NCBI GenBank assembly: GCA_964552395.1 | Contig: CAZKGM010000005.1 | Span: forward strand, 79,304 to 143,303 | Direction: 5' to 3' | From: JAJDNH01 sp964552395 | GTDB lineage: Bacteria; Acidobacteriota; Thermoanaerobaculia; Thermoanaerobaculales; Sulfomarinibacteraceae | DNA length: 64,000 bases | Shown here: positions 35,090-44,950 of the stretch, one piece after another | Numbering within the stretch: the first letter of the stretch is position 1 | Layout: every line of letters begins with the position of its first letter | Position numbers and translations under genes: made by a program | Notes under the pieces: model-generated | Databases searched by the model: none | Told to the model about the DNA's origin: nothing | The model's input: the letters and a program-made list of their open reading frames with translations, nothing else

Positions 35090-37306
35090 ATGGAGGCTCA
35101 GGAGCTCAACGAAGCCCAGCGTGAGGCGGTGACCCACGGCGGCGGCCCGCTGCTGGTCCTCGCCGGCGCCGGCTCGGGCAAGACGCGGGTGCTCACCTAC
35201 CGCATCGCCCATCTGCTCGCCGAGGGGATGGCGCAGACGGGCGAGATTACAGCGGTCACCTTCACCAACAAGGCCGCGCGCGAGATGCGAGAGCGGGTCG
35301 AGCGCCTGCTCGGAGGCGCCGGAGCCGCCGGAGGGATCTTCCTCGGAACCTTCCATCGTTGGGCGTTGGAGGTCTTGAGGCGGTACCCTGACGCGGCGGG
35401 GCTACCGCCGCGCTTCTCGATCCTCGACACCGACGATCAGCGCGCCCTCGTCAAGCAGGTCATGGGCCAGCTGCAGGTGGACGCCAAGGCCAACCCGCCG
35501 CAGGCTCTGCTGGCGCGGATCTCGGCCGCCGTCAACGGCGGCCTTCGCCCCTCCTCTCTCGAGTCTGGAGGGGACCCGGGACGGGAGATGCTGGCAGCGG
35601 TCTGGAGAGCTTACGGTGAGGCCAAGCGCCGGGTTGGGGCGGTCGACTTCGACGACATGCTGGCCCTCGCCCTCGGGGTTTTCCGTCAGCACGAGGCCGT
35701 CCGGACCGCGGTGGCGCAGCGTGCGACGTGGCTGCTAGTGGACGAGTTCCAGGACACCAACAAGCTGCAGATGCAGCTTCTGAAGGCTGTCGTCGGTGGC
35801 GACCGCAACATTACGGTGGTCGGTGACGAGGACCAGTCGATCTACCGCTGGCGCGGCGCCGAGATCGACAATATCCTCACCTTCGAGAGGCACTTCCCTG
35901 GCGCCCGGGTGGTGGCGCTCGAGGAGAACTACCGTTCCACTCAGCCGATCCTCGATGCCGCCGGCGAGCTCATCCGGCAGAATACCTTCAGGCGCGGCAA
36001 GACGTTGTACACGAGCCGCTCGGGCGGTGATCCGGTCCGACTCTGCGTGGGCGAGGACGAGCGCGCCGAGGCGCGGTGGGTCGTCGATCGCATCCAGGAG
36101 CTCGAGGACCCGATCGCCCTCGGCTCGATGGCCGTGCTGATGCGAACTAACGCCCAGACGCGGCCATTCGAGGAGGAGCTCACCCGCCGTCAGGTCGCCT
36201 ATAGGGTCGTCGGTGGGCTTCGCTTCTGGCAGCGGGCGGAGGTCCGTGATGCGGTCGCCTACCTGCGTCTGCTTGCCAACCCCGCCGACATCCTCGCCTT
36301 TCGCCGCGTCGCCAACGTTCCAGCTCGCGGCATCGGCGCGGCGACCATGGACACGCTCGAGCGACATGCGGCGGCGACGGCGCAGCCGCTGCCGGTGGCG
36401 GCCGCCGAGCTGCCGGAGAGCCTCATGCCGCGCGCACGGCAGGCCCTCGAGAGCTTCTTCGCGTTGCTCGACGAGGGCCGGCGATTGCGGATCGAGCTGG
36501 CTCCGGGTGATCTCGTCGGCTGGCTGCTCGAGGAGTCAGGGCTGCTGTCGCTCTACGACGGCGACGACCCCGCCAAGCTCGCCCGGCGGGAGAACCTCGA
36601 GCAGCTCGCAGCTGCCGTTGCGGAGGCGGATGTCCAGGGCCAGACGCTGGAGGAGCTTCTGGACTCGATCGCGCTCCTCGAGGAGGGGGATGAGGTCTCG
36701 GCCGCCGATGCTGTCAGCTTGATGACCCTCCACGCCGCCAAGGGTCTGGAGTTTGACGCCGTGTTCTTGGTCGGAGTCGAGGAGGGGTTGCTGCCCCACG
36801 GCTCGAGCCGGGACGACCCGGAAAGTCTCGAGGAGGAGCGCCGCCTCGCCTATGTCGGGATGACCCGGGCGCGGCGCTGGCTGGCGCTGTCCGCGGCTCG
36901 CAGCCGGTTCCTGTTCGGCCAGCGCCAGGGAACGAGCCCGTCCCGCTTCCTCGCCGAGCTGCCGGTCGGTACTTTCCTCGACGTCTCGGACGTTCCCGTA
37001 ACGCTGGGGCGGTCGGAGGCGGCTTTCCGCCCCGTCAGTCCCGCGATGACGTCGGGTGGCTCCAAAGTGCCGGGGCGGGCTGCGCCGGCCGCTGCGCCGC
37101 GTCGCGGTCGAGCCGCGCGCGCCACCGTCATGGACGCCGCCGGCAACGGCTGGCGTCCCGGTGATCGCGTCAGCCACCGTCGCTTCGGCAGTGGCGTTAT
37201 CCTCTCCTGCCAGGGTCGCGGACCCCAGCTCAAGCTGGTGATCTACTTCGATCGCGCCGGCCGCAAGACGCTGGTGCCGACGATCGCGAAGCTGGAAAAG
37301 GTGTAG
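35090..37306 (+). CDS. pcrA: ATP-dependent DNA helicase, PcrA/UvrD type
   Basis: Superfamily 1A 3'-5' helicase in repair and replication restart. The 738 residues show the Q motif LNEAQREAV, Walker A AGAGSGKTRVLTYRIA, TFTNKAAREMRER, VDEFQDTN, GDEDQSIYRWRGA, the NYRST motif and VSLMTLHAAKGLEFDAVFLVG. The last 60 residues (GDRVSHRRFGSGVILSCQG..) form the Tudor-like domain by which PcrA/UvrD contacts RNA polymerase. ATG 35090 is chosen for homology and GGAAGGG upstream. It converges on the cysteine desulfurase gene with 1 nt between. Confidence 0.95.
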   Translation: MEAQELNEAQREAVTHGGGPLLVLAGAGSGKTRVLTYRIAHLLAEGMAQTGEITAVTFTNKAAREMRERVERLLGGAGAAGGIFLGTFHRWALEVLRRYPDAAGLPPRFSILDTDDQRALVKQVMGQLQVDAKANPPQALLARISAAVNGGLRPSSLESGGDPGREMLAAVWRAYGEAKRRVGAVDFDDMLALALGVFRQHEAVRTAVAQRATWLLVDEFQDTNKLQMQLLKAVVGGDRNITVVGDEDQSIYRWRGAEIDNILTFERHFPGARVVALEENYRSTQPILDAAGELIRQNTFRRGKTLYTSRSGGDPVRLCVGEDERAEARWVVDRIQELEDPIALGSMAVLMRTNAQTRPFEEELTRRQVAYRVVGGLRFWQRAEVRDAVAYLRLLANPADILAFRRVANVPARGIGAATMDTLERHAAATAQPLPVAAAELPESLMPRARQALESFFALLDEGRRLRIELAPGDLVGWLLEESGLLSLYDGDDPAKLARRENLEQLAAAVAEADVQGQTLEELLDSIALLEEGDEVSAADAVSLMTLHAAKGLEFDAVFLVGVEEGLLPHGSSRDDPESLEEERRLAYVGMTRARRWLALSAARSRFLFGQRQGTSPSRFLAELPVGTFLDVSDVPVTLGRSEAAFRPVSPAMTSGGSKVPGRAAPAAAPRRGRAARATVMDAAGNGWRPGDRVSHRRFGSGVILSCQGRGPQLKLVIYFDRAGRKTLVPTIAKLEKV

Positions 37307-37307
37307 C

Positions 37308-38459
37308 CTACCTCCGGAGTCTCCGAACCTCCTCGATGACGCGTGCGGCGGCGCGTTCGACCTCTTCCTCTGTGGTGTGTCGCATGACGCTGAAGCGCAG
37401 GGAAGCGGCGGCGAGGTCCGCGGGAACACCCATCGCCCTCAGCACCGGGGAAGGTTCGGGGGCGGCGGAGGCGCACGCCGAGCCGGTACTGACGGCCAGA
37501 TCGGGAAGCGACGCCAGCAGCGCACTGCCGTCGACGCCGGCGAACGCGAGGTTCGTGGTGTTGGGGAGGCGGTGGCGGGGATCGCCGTTGCGCCGCACAC
37601 CGTCGAGACCGGCCATGATGGTGTCTTCGAGACGATTGCGCAGGGAGGCGAGGCGGGGACCGTCACCGGCGACACGCTCGGCGGCCAGCTCGAGGGCTGC
37701 GGCCAGGCCCACAGCGCCGGGGAGGTTGGGCGTACCGGAGCGCAAGCCGTGCTCCTGGTTGCCGCCGGCGAGCATCGGCTCCAGCCGCAGGGGTGGGTGT
37801 TGCCGCCGTTGATAGAGGGCGCCGACACCCTTGGGGCCATACACCTTGTGCGCCGAGACCGACACCAGGTCGGCCCCGAGCTCGCCGACGCTCACCGGCA
37901 GCTTGCCCGGTCCCTGCGCGGCGTCGCAGTGGACGAGGACGCCGCGGGCGTGTGCCGCTGCCGCCGCCTCGGCCACCGGCTGCAGCACGCCGGTCTCGTT
38001 GTTGGCCAGCATCAGGCTGACGAGAGCGGTGTCCGGGCGCAGGACGCGCTCGAGCTCATCGGGCCGGATGCGTCCGCCGTCGTCGACGCCGAGGAGGGTG
38101 ACCTCCCATCCCTCGCGCTCCAGAGCGGCCAGCGGCTGAAGCACGGATGGGTGCTCGGTGCGCTGACTGACGAGGTGGCGGCTGTGGCCGGCGCGCGCGG
38201 CCGCGGTCGCGCGGATGGCCAGGTTGTTAGCCTCGGTGGCGCCCGAGGTGAAGACAATCTCGGTCATTGACGTCACGCCCAGGTGCCGTGCGACGGTGCG
38301 GCGCGCCGCCTCGAGCGCCAGGAACGCCTCTCGTCCGGGGCCGTGCGAGCGGTTGGAGGGGTTGGCGAAGCGCTCGCCGAAGAACGGCATCATCGCCTCG
38401 ACCACCTGGGGGTCGCACGGCGTCGAAGCGTTGGCATCGAGGTAGATCACATCCCGCAT
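37308..38459 (-). CDS. Cysteine desulfurase (IscS/NifS family)
   Basis: PLP enzyme that removes sulfur from cysteine for Fe-S cluster, tRNA thiolation or other uses. The 383 residues show YLDANASTP at the start, TSGATEANN (71-79), the PLP Lys (K205 in SAHKVYGPKG) and the persulfide Cys (C329 in STGSACASA). ATG 38459 is preferred since homology starts at MRDVIYLDANA and a TACAAT box lies exactly 6 nt upstream; an open extension to 38564 has no family match. No iscU or other Fe-S gene is adjacent. Confidence 0.93.
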   Translation of the reverse strand: MRDVIYLDANASTPCDPQVVEAMMPFFGERFANPSNRSHGPGREAFLALEAARRTVARHLGVTSMTEIVFTSGATEANNLAIRATAAARAGHSRHLVSQRTEHPSVLQPLAALEREGWEVTLLGVDDGGRIRPDELERVLRPDTALVSLMLANNETGVLQPVAEAAAAAHARGVLVHCDAAQGPGKLPVSVGELGADLVSVSAHKVYGPKGVGALYQRRQHPPLRLEPMLAGGNQEHGLRSGTPNLPGAVGLAAALELAAERVAGDGPRLASLRNRLEDTIMAGLDGVRRNGDPRHRLPNTTNLAFAGVDGSALLASLPDLAVSTGSACASAAPEPSPVLRAMGVPADLAAASLRFSVMRHTTEEEVERAAARVIEEVRRLRR

Positions 38460-38465
38460 CTCGGT

Positions 38466-38471
38466 ATTGTA
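38466..38471 (-). promoter_or_regulatory. -10 box (TACAAT) 6 nt before the cysteine desulfurase start
   Basis: On the minus strand TACAAT, ACCGAG, then ATG 38459; no Shine-Dalgarno. One of the clearest leaderless candidates. Confidence 0.5.
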
Positions 38472-38579
38472 CGGGAGCGATTCGCGCCGCGAATCGCTTG
38501 GCTGCCGAAACCGTGACGGTTGCGTCTCCGTAAAATCATCGGAAGCCGGTTCCGTGGTGCCCATTGGTCCGGCCCTGAC

Positions 38580-38608
38580 TTGCGGCGTGAAGGCAATGCG
38601 GCTAACAT
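38580..38608 (+). promoter_or_regulatory. Candidate promoter of the GWxTD protein gene
   Basis: TTGCGG (38580-38585), a 17-nt spacer, TAACAT (38603-38608), then a 36-nt GC-rich leader with GGGGGT before ATG 38645. Confidence 0.5.
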
Positions 38609-38644
38609 GCGCGCGCGGCGCGCGCGTCGCCTTGGGGGTACGTC

Positions 38645-40165
38645 ATGAGAAAAGCTCTTCTAGCACTCCTTTCCTTGATCCTGGTCACGGCACCTGCGTG
38701 GGCCCAGCTGTCCGAGAAGTACGCGTCGTGGCCTGACGGCCCGGCCGGGCTTCTCCTGACGCAGCAGGAGAGGACCGACTACAAGACGATCACCACAGAT
38801 GACGCAGCTCAGAAGTTCATCGATCTGTTCTGGGCCAAGCGCGATCCCGACCTCAACAGCCAGGTCAACGAGTTCAAGGTCGACTTCGAGGCGCGCGTCG
38901 CGGCGGCCGACAAGGTGTTCGGCGAGGGCGAGACGCGGGGGGCCTTGACCGATCGCGGCAAGGTCCTGCTGCTGCTCGGACAGCCGGGGCAGCGCGGTGA
39001 GGAGTCGATCGAGGATTTCCTCACCAGTCTTTACGGCCGCGGCAGGCAGGACGCGAACTTGCGGTCAAGGGATTTCCACTCCGGCAGCACGCAGACCACA
39101 ATGTTTGGAATCTCGTTCGACCGTGCCAAGGGCAAGGCCGCCGTCTGGCTCTACCCGAGCACCCAGATCCCGGCCAGCGTGGGCGTGCCGGAGCGCCTGA
39201 CGTCGGTGATGTTCGCGTTCTTCGACGCCGAGGGCAACGGACACTTCGAGATGCAGCGCAAGATCAGAGACTCGAAGTGGGCGGTCGCTGCCCTCGAGGC
39301 GATGCCGGCCAAGGATCTCCTTCACCCCGAGATGACTGAACTCCCGACCTACCCGCTGCTGCCGGGAACGGTGGCGGCGACGGCCGCCCAGCTGGCCTGG
39401 CTGTCGACGGAGCCGGCGCCGTGGCCCGCCGGCTCAATGGCCGAGGTCAGCCAGGGTGTGACCACCGAGAGTATCTTGCCGGCCTGGATCGCGGTGGTTC
39501 TTCCCGGCAGTGCCCCGGCCGCCGATCTCATGGTGGGCCGCCTCATGAAGCCGGACGGCACCGTGGTGGGAACATTCCAGCGGCCGGTGACCGGACTCGC
39601 CGTCAAGCAGGGGCATCTGTACGAACTTTCAATGCCGGTGCCGGCCGGTGCCTCGAAGCTGCAGCTGGCGCTTGCCGCCAAGGGCGATCCGATAGCCGTC
39701 CGCGGCCTTGATATCGATCTCGAGAGCGTCGCGCCGGGCGCCACCTACATCACGCCTCTGGCCGCGGGCGCCGAGGTCCTCGACCTGAGTGCCTACGATG
39801 CGGGGGATCCCTTCATCTATGGCGGCCATCACCTGGTGCCGCGCCCCGAAGGGAACTACACCTCCGATGAGACCATCAACTACTTCTGTCTCGTGATTCG
39901 TCCTGCCGGCGGAGGGGACCAGCCGACCGCGGATGTCAGCGCCCGGCTGTACGTCGGCCACAACCCGGTTTCGCCGAAGCGGCCGCCGCGCGAGGTGAAG
40001 CTGTCCTCGGTCTCCCCCAACGTGTTCATGATGGGCTCAGGCCTGCCCCTCTCGTTCCTCACCATGCCCGGCCACTTCACGCTCAAGGTGACGGTTACAG
40101 ACCCGACGAGCGGCGTGTCGCGGACCACCGACCTTCCGATCGTCATCTCGGAGAAGGGCCAGTAG
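38645..40165 (+). CDS. Secreted GWxTD-domain-like protein
   Basis: A 506-residue exported protein: signal peptide MRKALLALLSLILVTAPAWA cut before QLSE. The first 110 residues fit the GWxTD domain (LTQQERTDYKTITTDDAAQKFIDLFWAKRDPD.. with NEFKVDFEARVAAADKVFGEG and TDRGKVLLLLGQP). The Trp of the name motif is replaced (RGALTDRG). The C-terminal 250 residues look beta-rich. The function of the domain is unknown; it is common in Acidobacteriota and Bacteroidota secretomes. Its gene is followed at 9 nt by ribBA. Confidence 0.85.
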   Translation: MRKALLALLSLILVTAPAWAQLSEKYASWPDGPAGLLLTQQERTDYKTITTDDAAQKFIDLFWAKRDPDLNSQVNEFKVDFEARVAAADKVFGEGETRGALTDRGKVLLLLGQPGQRGEESIEDFLTSLYGRGRQDANLRSRDFHSGSTQTTMFGISFDRAKGKAAVWLYPSTQIPASVGVPERLTSVMFAFFDAEGNGHFEMQRKIRDSKWAVAALEAMPAKDLLHPEMTELPTYPLLPGTVAATAAQLAWLSTEPAPWPAGSMAEVSQGVTTESILPAWIAVVLPGSAPAADLMVGRLMKPDGTVVGTFQRPVTGLAVKQGHLYELSMPVPAGASKLQLALAAKGDPIAVRGLDIDLESVAPGATYITPLAAGAEVLDLSAYDAGDPFIYGGHHLVPRPEGNYTSDETINYFCLVIRPAGGGDQPTADVSARLYVGHNPVSPKRPPREVKLSSVSPNVFMMGSGLPLSFLTMPGHFTLKVTVTDPTSGVSRTTDLPIVISEKGQ

Positions 40166-40174
40166 GGGGGGGGC

Positions 40175-41410
40175 GTGGACGAGGCGACGCACGCGCGCGA
40201 GCAGGAGTTCGTGACCGTCGAGGAGGCCGTCCAGCGCCTCGCGCGCGGCGAGATGGTTGTGGTCGTCGATGACGAGGACCGGGAGAACGAGGGCGACCTC
40301 ATTCTTGCTGCCGACCGGGTTACCCCGGAGGCCGTCAACTTCATGGCCCGCAACGCCCGCGGCCTGATCTGTGTGGCGCTCACGCGGGATCGCTGCGAGC
40401 GGCTCGACCTGCCGCTGATGGTCGAAAGCAACCGCAACACCTCGGCGCACGAGACCGCGTTCTGCGTCTCGGTGGAGGCACGCCGCGGGACGACGACCGG
40501 CATCTCCGCACACGATCGTGCAGCTACGGTGAGGGCGCTGATCGATCCGGAGACGGCTCCGGACGATCTGCTGCGGCCGGGCCACATGTTCCCGCTGCGC
40601 GCCCGTAACGGGGGGGTGCTCAAGCGGGCCGGTCACACCGAGGCCGCCGTCGACCTCGCCCGCCTCGCCGGCCTGACTCCGGCCGGGGTCCTGTGCGAGG
40701 TGATGGACGATGACGGGCAGATGGCGCGCCTGCCCCGTCTCGTCGAGTTTGCCCGTGAGCACGGCCTCGCCATGCTCACCGTGGCCGACCTGATTGCCCA
40801 CAGGTTGCGCTCCGAGAAGCTGGTCGAGCAAGTCGCGGGGCCGAACCTGCCGACGGCCCACGGTGACTTCCGCATTCACGCGTATCGCAACCGCGTGACC
40901 GGCGAGGAGCACGTTGCGCTCGTCATGGGTGAGATCGATCCGGAGCAGCCCGTGCTGGTGCGCGTGCACTCGCAGTGCCTGACCGGGGACGTCTTTGCCT
41001 CCAGCCGCTGTGACTGTGGGGTCCAGCTCGAGGAAGCCCTGCGCCGCATCGGCGCCGAGGGTTGCGGGGTGCTGCTCTACCTGCTCCAAGAGGGACGCGG
41101 GATCGGCCTCTTCAACAAGCTGCGCGCGTACGAGCTGCAGGATGCCGGCGAGGACACTGTCGAGGCGAACGTCCACCTGGGCTTCCCGCCCGACCCGCGT
41201 GACTACGGGACCGGCGCGCAGATCCTTCTCGACCTCGGGGTAAGGCGGATGCGGCTGATGACCAACAACCCGAAGAAGTACGCGGCGCTGGCAGGCTTTG
41301 GTCTCGAGATCGTTGAGCGTGTGCCCCTCGAGGTGCCGCCGACCGACCATACGCGGTCCTACCTCGAGACCAAGAAGCAGAAGCTCGGGCACATCCTGAA
41401 GCTGGTGTGA
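40175..41410 (+). CDS. ribBA: Bifunctional 3,4-dihydroxy-2-butanone-4-phosphate synthase / GTP cyclohydrolase II
   Basis: Provides both committed precursors of riboflavin. The 411 residues contain the RibB half (VVVVDDEDRENEGDL, HETAFCVSVEA with RRGTTTGISAHDRA, LRPGHMFPL) and the RibA half from about residue 205. The latter has the zinc-binding cysteines in HSQCLTGDVFASSRCDCG, QEGRGIGL and TNNPKK. GTG 40175 follows a run of G that can serve as Shine-Dalgarno. No FMN riboswitch is visible upstream and no other rib genes are near. Confidence 0.96.
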   Translation: MDEATHAREQEFVTVEEAVQRLARGEMVVVVDDEDRENEGDLILAADRVTPEAVNFMARNARGLICVALTRDRCERLDLPLMVESNRNTSAHETAFCVSVEARRGTTTGISAHDRAATVRALIDPETAPDDLLRPGHMFPLRARNGGVLKRAGHTEAAVDLARLAGLTPAGVLCEVMDDDGQMARLPRLVEFAREHGLAMLTVADLIAHRLRSEKLVEQVAGPNLPTAHGDFRIHAYRNRVTGEEHVALVMGEIDPEQPVLVRVHSQCLTGDVFASSRCDCGVQLEEALRRIGAEGCGVLLYLLQEGRGIGLFNKLRAYELQDAGEDTVEANVHLGFPPDPRDYGTGAQILLDLGVRRMRLMTNNPKKYAALAGFGLEIVERVPLEVPPTDHTRSYLETKKQKLGHILKLV

Positions 41411-41464
41411 GCCGGCCTGGAAGCCCAACCAGCAGCCGTACGGCGCTACTGCGGCAGACGACTC

Positions 41465-44400
41465 GTGACCTTACCTCTTCCTGATCTCAGTGACCTGGCC
41501 GCTGCCGTCCGGGGCGGCGGTCGGCGGTTGGCGATCGGCGGCGTCGTGCCCGGCGCGCGTGCCCTGCCGCTGGCCGCGCTCTCGCGCGAGGCGTGGCCCA
41601 CGCACTGCACGCTGGCGGTCGTGCCCCGGGTGGGCGAGGCGGCGGAGCTGGTGGAGGGCCTGCGCCTTCTCGCTCCCGACCTCGAGGTCGGCCTGATCCC
41701 GGCGGAGACCGCTTCGCCCTACCTGGGTTCCGAGCCACCGTTTGCCGTGCGTCTCGAGCTGGCCAACCTCCTGGTTCGGGTCGCGGAGAGCTCTGTCCGA
41801 CTGCTGGTGGCGCCGGCGCGCGCGCTGCTGGCTCCGATCCCGCAGCCAGTCGAAGTGGCGAGCCGCGTGCTGACGCTGGCGGTCGGAGACGAGGTCGACA
41901 CCCGCGAGCTTGCCGGCCGCCTGGCCGGCCTCGGTTTTAGGCGCACGGACCTCGTGGAGTCAGCGGGGGACATGGCCTTCCGCGGGGCGGTCGTCGACGT
42001 GCATCTCGGTGGTGAGACCGCGGTGAGGATCGAGCTGGACGATGTCGTCGTCGACCGCGTGCTCGGCTTCGATCCGGCGACGCAGAGGAGCTGCGGAGAA
42101 CCCCTCGCGGGCGTGACCATGCTGCCTCTGGAGCCGTTCTCTGCCGATGAGGAGCGGCGCGCGCGGCTCGCCGATGCGCTGGCGGCCGACTACCCGGCTC
42201 TCGCCGGGCTGCTCCGGGAGGGCGCCGAGCGGCGCTTGTGGTGGGCCATGCTGGCGCGAGGAAGTGGGGCGACCGACTGGTTGCAGATCGTCAACGACGT
42301 GGTCGTATGCGACCGCGACGAAGCCACCGGCGACCTGGCTCGGTGGCTGCAGCTGCAGGGGCGGGAGTGGGAGGTTCTATCACGGCGCCATGTGCCGCTT
42401 CCTCCTCCGCACGAGATCCTGAGTGACGCCGGAGTCGTCCAGCAGGCGCTGGAGAGGCCATCACTGCGGATCGAGCGGCTGGAGGTGGCGGACGGCGAGA
42501 CGAGGTGGTGGCGGCTGCAAACCCATCCTGGGGAGAGCTTTGTCCGTCGCCTTCCCGACCTGGTGCCGACCTTGCGCTCGCGGCGTGCCCAGGATCTGGC
42601 GCAGGTTCTGGTGGTGGGCTCAGAGCGCGAGGGGCATCGCTTCAGCGGGCTCCTCGAGGACGGCGGCGTGCTGCCGGTCGCGGGCCAACCTGCCAAGGGT
42701 GCGGTGGCGATTGCAGTAGGCGGTCTCCGTCACGGCTTTGTGTGGGAGGGTGGACTCGCCGTCTACGGTCGTCGTGACCTGACGTCAACGCCGGTTCCCC
42801 GCCGCCGTCGCGGCGGCCTCGCGGCGTTCGCGTCGGACCTGCGCGACCTCAAGCCCGGCGACTTCGTCGTCCACACGGACCATGGGATCGCTCTCTTCAA
42901 CGGCTTCAGGCGGGTCGAGGTGGAGGGCCGGCAGCTCGAGATGCTGGTGTTGGCCTATCACGGCAACGACACACTACTGGTGCCGGTGGAGCGCGCAGAC
43001 CTCATCCAACGCTACACGGCGGGCGATGTCGAGGCAAAACCGCGCCTGGATCGCCTCGGCTCTGCTTCGTGGCGCCGGCGCAAGGCGCGGGTGAAGAAAG
43101 CGGTCCGCGAGATGGCGGCCGAGCTGTTGCGCCTGGCCGCTGTCAGACAGTCCGCGCGCGGTCACGCGTTTTCTCCGGACTCGCCGTGGCAGAAGGAGTT
43201 CGAGGAGGCGTTCGAGTTCGAGCTGACTCCGGATCAGGATCGGGGAGTCTCCGAGATCAAGGCTGACATGGAGTCGGAGCGGCCAATGGACCGCCTGCTG
43301 TGCGGCGACGTTGGCTACGGCAAGACCGAGGTCGCGCTGCGGGCGGCGTTCAAGGCGGTGCTCGACGGCAAGCAGGTGGCGGTGCTGGCGCCGACGACCA
43401 TTCTGGCCGAGCAGCACCTGCACACCTTCCGACGGCGAATGGCGGCGTTTCCGGTGGAGCTGCGCATGCTGTCCCGCTTCGTAGCGCCGGCCGAGGCCGC
43501 GAAGGTGATCACGGGGCTTGCCGAGGGGACCGTCGACGTGGTCATCGGGACTCACCGCCTGCTCGGAGCAGGGGTTCACTTCCGCGACCTCGGACTTGTG
43601 ATCATCGACGAGGAACAGCGCTTCGGCGTCGCGCAGAAGGAACGGCTGAAACGGATGCGCACCGAGGTCGATGTGGTCTCGATGTCGGCAACCCCGATCC
43701 CGAGAACCCTCAACATGGCGCTCTCCGGCATTCGCGACATCTCCCTCATCGAGACCCCGCCGCGCGACCGTCAGGCGGTCGAGACGACGGTGCTCGAGTT
43801 CTCCGAGGAGATCGTCCGCGAGGCGGTCCTGTATGAGCTGGAGCGCGGCGGGCAGGTGTTCTTTGTTCACAACCGGGTCCGTTCGATCGGTGCCTTCGCC
43901 GAGTGGCTACGGCGGGTGGTGCCGGAGGCGAGGACCGTCGTTGCCCACGGGCAGATGGCAGAGCGGTCTTTGGAGCGCGCAATGCGCACGTTCCTCGATG
44001 GTGAGGCCGACGTGTTACTGGCCACAGCCATCATCGAGAACGGCCTCGATATCCCCAACGCCAACACCCTCCTGGTGAGTCGGTCCGATCGCTTCGGCCT
44101 GGCTCAGCTGTACCAGTTGCGGGGCCGTGTTGGGCGTTCGGACCGGCTGGCTTTCGCCTACCTCTTGGTGCCGGCGGGGCAGGCGTTGACGCCGGTGGCG
44201 CGCGCGCGGCTCGGCGCGATCCAAGAGTTCTGTGAGCTCGGTGCCGGTTTCCGTATCGCGGCTCGCGACCTCGAGATCCGCGGTGCCGGCAATATGCTGG
44301 GAGCGGAGCAGCACGGCTTTCTCGAGGCGGTCGGATTCGAGACCTACTGCCAGCTGCTCGAGGAGGCGGTGGCGGAGCTTCAGGGGGGCCCGGCGCCGGC

Positions 44401-44815
44401 TCGCGGCGAGGTCGAGCTCAGGCTCGGCCTCGACCTGCAGCTGCCCGGTGAGTACATCGCGGAGCCTGCCCTGCGACTGTCGTTCTACAAGCGCCTTGCC
44501 ACCTGCGAGGACGACGCAGCCGTCGCCGAGCTCGCCGACGAGGTCCGAGATCGTTTTGGACCCTTGCCGGTGCAGCTCGAGACCCTTCTCGACGTGCAGC
44601 GGCTGAGAATCGCCGCCCGCGCGGCTGGCTTTGCCGAGATATCGCGCCGCAAAGAGGTCTGGCGACTCCGCCTGGACCCGGCACTGGGAGCGCCGCCGCA
44701 GCTGGGCAGTGCCGTGGCCGAGTGGCCGGATGCCGTCGTTTCGGGTGGCGGCGAGATCCGTCTGCCGGGCCGCTCGCTGGCGGCGGTCGTGGCCTTCCTC
44801 ACCCAGTGCGTCTGA
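41465..44815 (+). CDS. mfd: Transcription-repair coupling factor
   Basis: Removes RNA polymerase stalled at lesions and recruits UvrA. The 1116 residues carry an N-terminal UvrB-homology module, the RNA polymerase-interacting domain near residues 457-520 (LKPGDFVVHTDHGIALFNGF), the helicase core with Walker A GDVGYGKTEVA near 613, DEEQRFGV and GTHRLLG, the motif RGRVGRSD, and the C-terminal TRCF domain. It starts at GTG 41465. Length fits the family. Confidence 0.97.
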   Translation: MTLPLPDLSDLAAAVRGGGRRLAIGGVVPGARALPLAALSREAWPTHCTLAVVPRVGEAAELVEGLRLLAPDLEVGLIPAETASPYLGSEPPFAVRLELANLLVRVAESSVRLLVAPARALLAPIPQPVEVASRVLTLAVGDEVDTRELAGRLAGLGFRRTDLVESAGDMAFRGAVVDVHLGGETAVRIELDDVVVDRVLGFDPATQRSCGEPLAGVTMLPLEPFSADEERRARLADALAADYPALAGLLREGAERRLWWAMLARGSGATDWLQIVNDVVVCDRDEATGDLARWLQLQGREWEVLSRRHVPLPPPHEILSDAGVVQQALERPSLRIERLEVADGETRWWRLQTHPGESFVRRLPDLVPTLRSRRAQDLAQVLVVGSEREGHRFSGLLEDGGVLPVAGQPAKGAVAIAVGGLRHGFVWEGGLAVYGRRDLTSTPVPRRRRGGLAAFASDLRDLKPGDFVVHTDHGIALFNGFRRVEVEGRQLEMLVLAYHGNDTLLVPVERADLIQRYTAGDVEAKPRLDRLGSASWRRRKARVKKAVREMAAELLRLAAVRQSARGHAFSPDSPWQKEFEEAFEFELTPDQDRGVSEIKADMESERPMDRLLCGDVGYGKTEVALRAAFKAVLDGKQVAVLAPTTILAEQHLHTFRRRMAAFPVELRMLSRFVAPAEAAKVITGLAEGTVDVVIGTHRLLGAGVHFRDLGLVIIDEEQRFGVAQKERLKRMRTEVDVVSMSATPIPRTLNMALSGIRDISLIETPPRDRQAVETTVLEFSEEIVREAVLYELERGGQVFFVHNRVRSIGAFAEWLRRVVPEARTVVAHGQMAERSLERAMRTFLDGEADVLLATAIIENGLDIPNANTLLVSRSDRFGLAQLYQLRGRVGRSDRLAFAYLLVPAGQALTPVARARLGAIQEFCELGAGFRIAARDLEIRGAGNMLGAEQHGFLEAVGFETYCQLLEEAVAELQGGPAPARGEVELRLGLDLQLPGEYIAEPALRLSFYKRLATCEDDAAVAELADEVRDRFGPLPVQLETLLDVQRLRIAARAAGFAEISRRKEVWRLRLDPALGAPPQLGSAVAEWPDAVVSGGGEIRLPGRSLAAVVAFLTQCV

Positions 44816-44819
44816 TCCC

Positions 44820-44840
44820 GACCCACCCTCCGGGGGGGTC
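44820..44840 (+). terminator. Strong GC hairpin after mfd
   Basis: GACCCACCC-TCC-GGGGGGGTC forms an 8-bp stem with one mismatch, a few nt past the mfd stop. There is no U-run, so intrinsic termination is only possible. Confidence 0.35.
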
Positions 44841-44937
44841 ACGCGCGGCGCTTGCCCGGCAACTGAGAGACTGGGTGGCGCCCTTGCCTCCCGCCGGTCG
44901 CAGCCGCCAGTAAGTGAATGATCCGGGCTGGGAGTGG

Positions 44938-44943
44938 TAGGCT
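44938..44943 (+). promoter_or_regulatory. -10-like box (TAGGCT) 7 nt before a PpiC lipoprotein start
   Basis: TAGGCT, seven bases, then GTG 44951 directly followed by ATG 44954; no Shine-Dalgarno. Confidence 0.35.
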
Positions 44944-44950
44944 GCGCCTC

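Noticed and set aside
40166..40174. FMN riboswitch before ribBA
   Set aside because: Only 9 nt separate it from the preceding gene; there is no space for the aptamer.
44820..44840. Firm intrinsic terminator after mfd
   Set aside because: The stem is strong, but there is no U-tract; kept only as a low-confidence feature.
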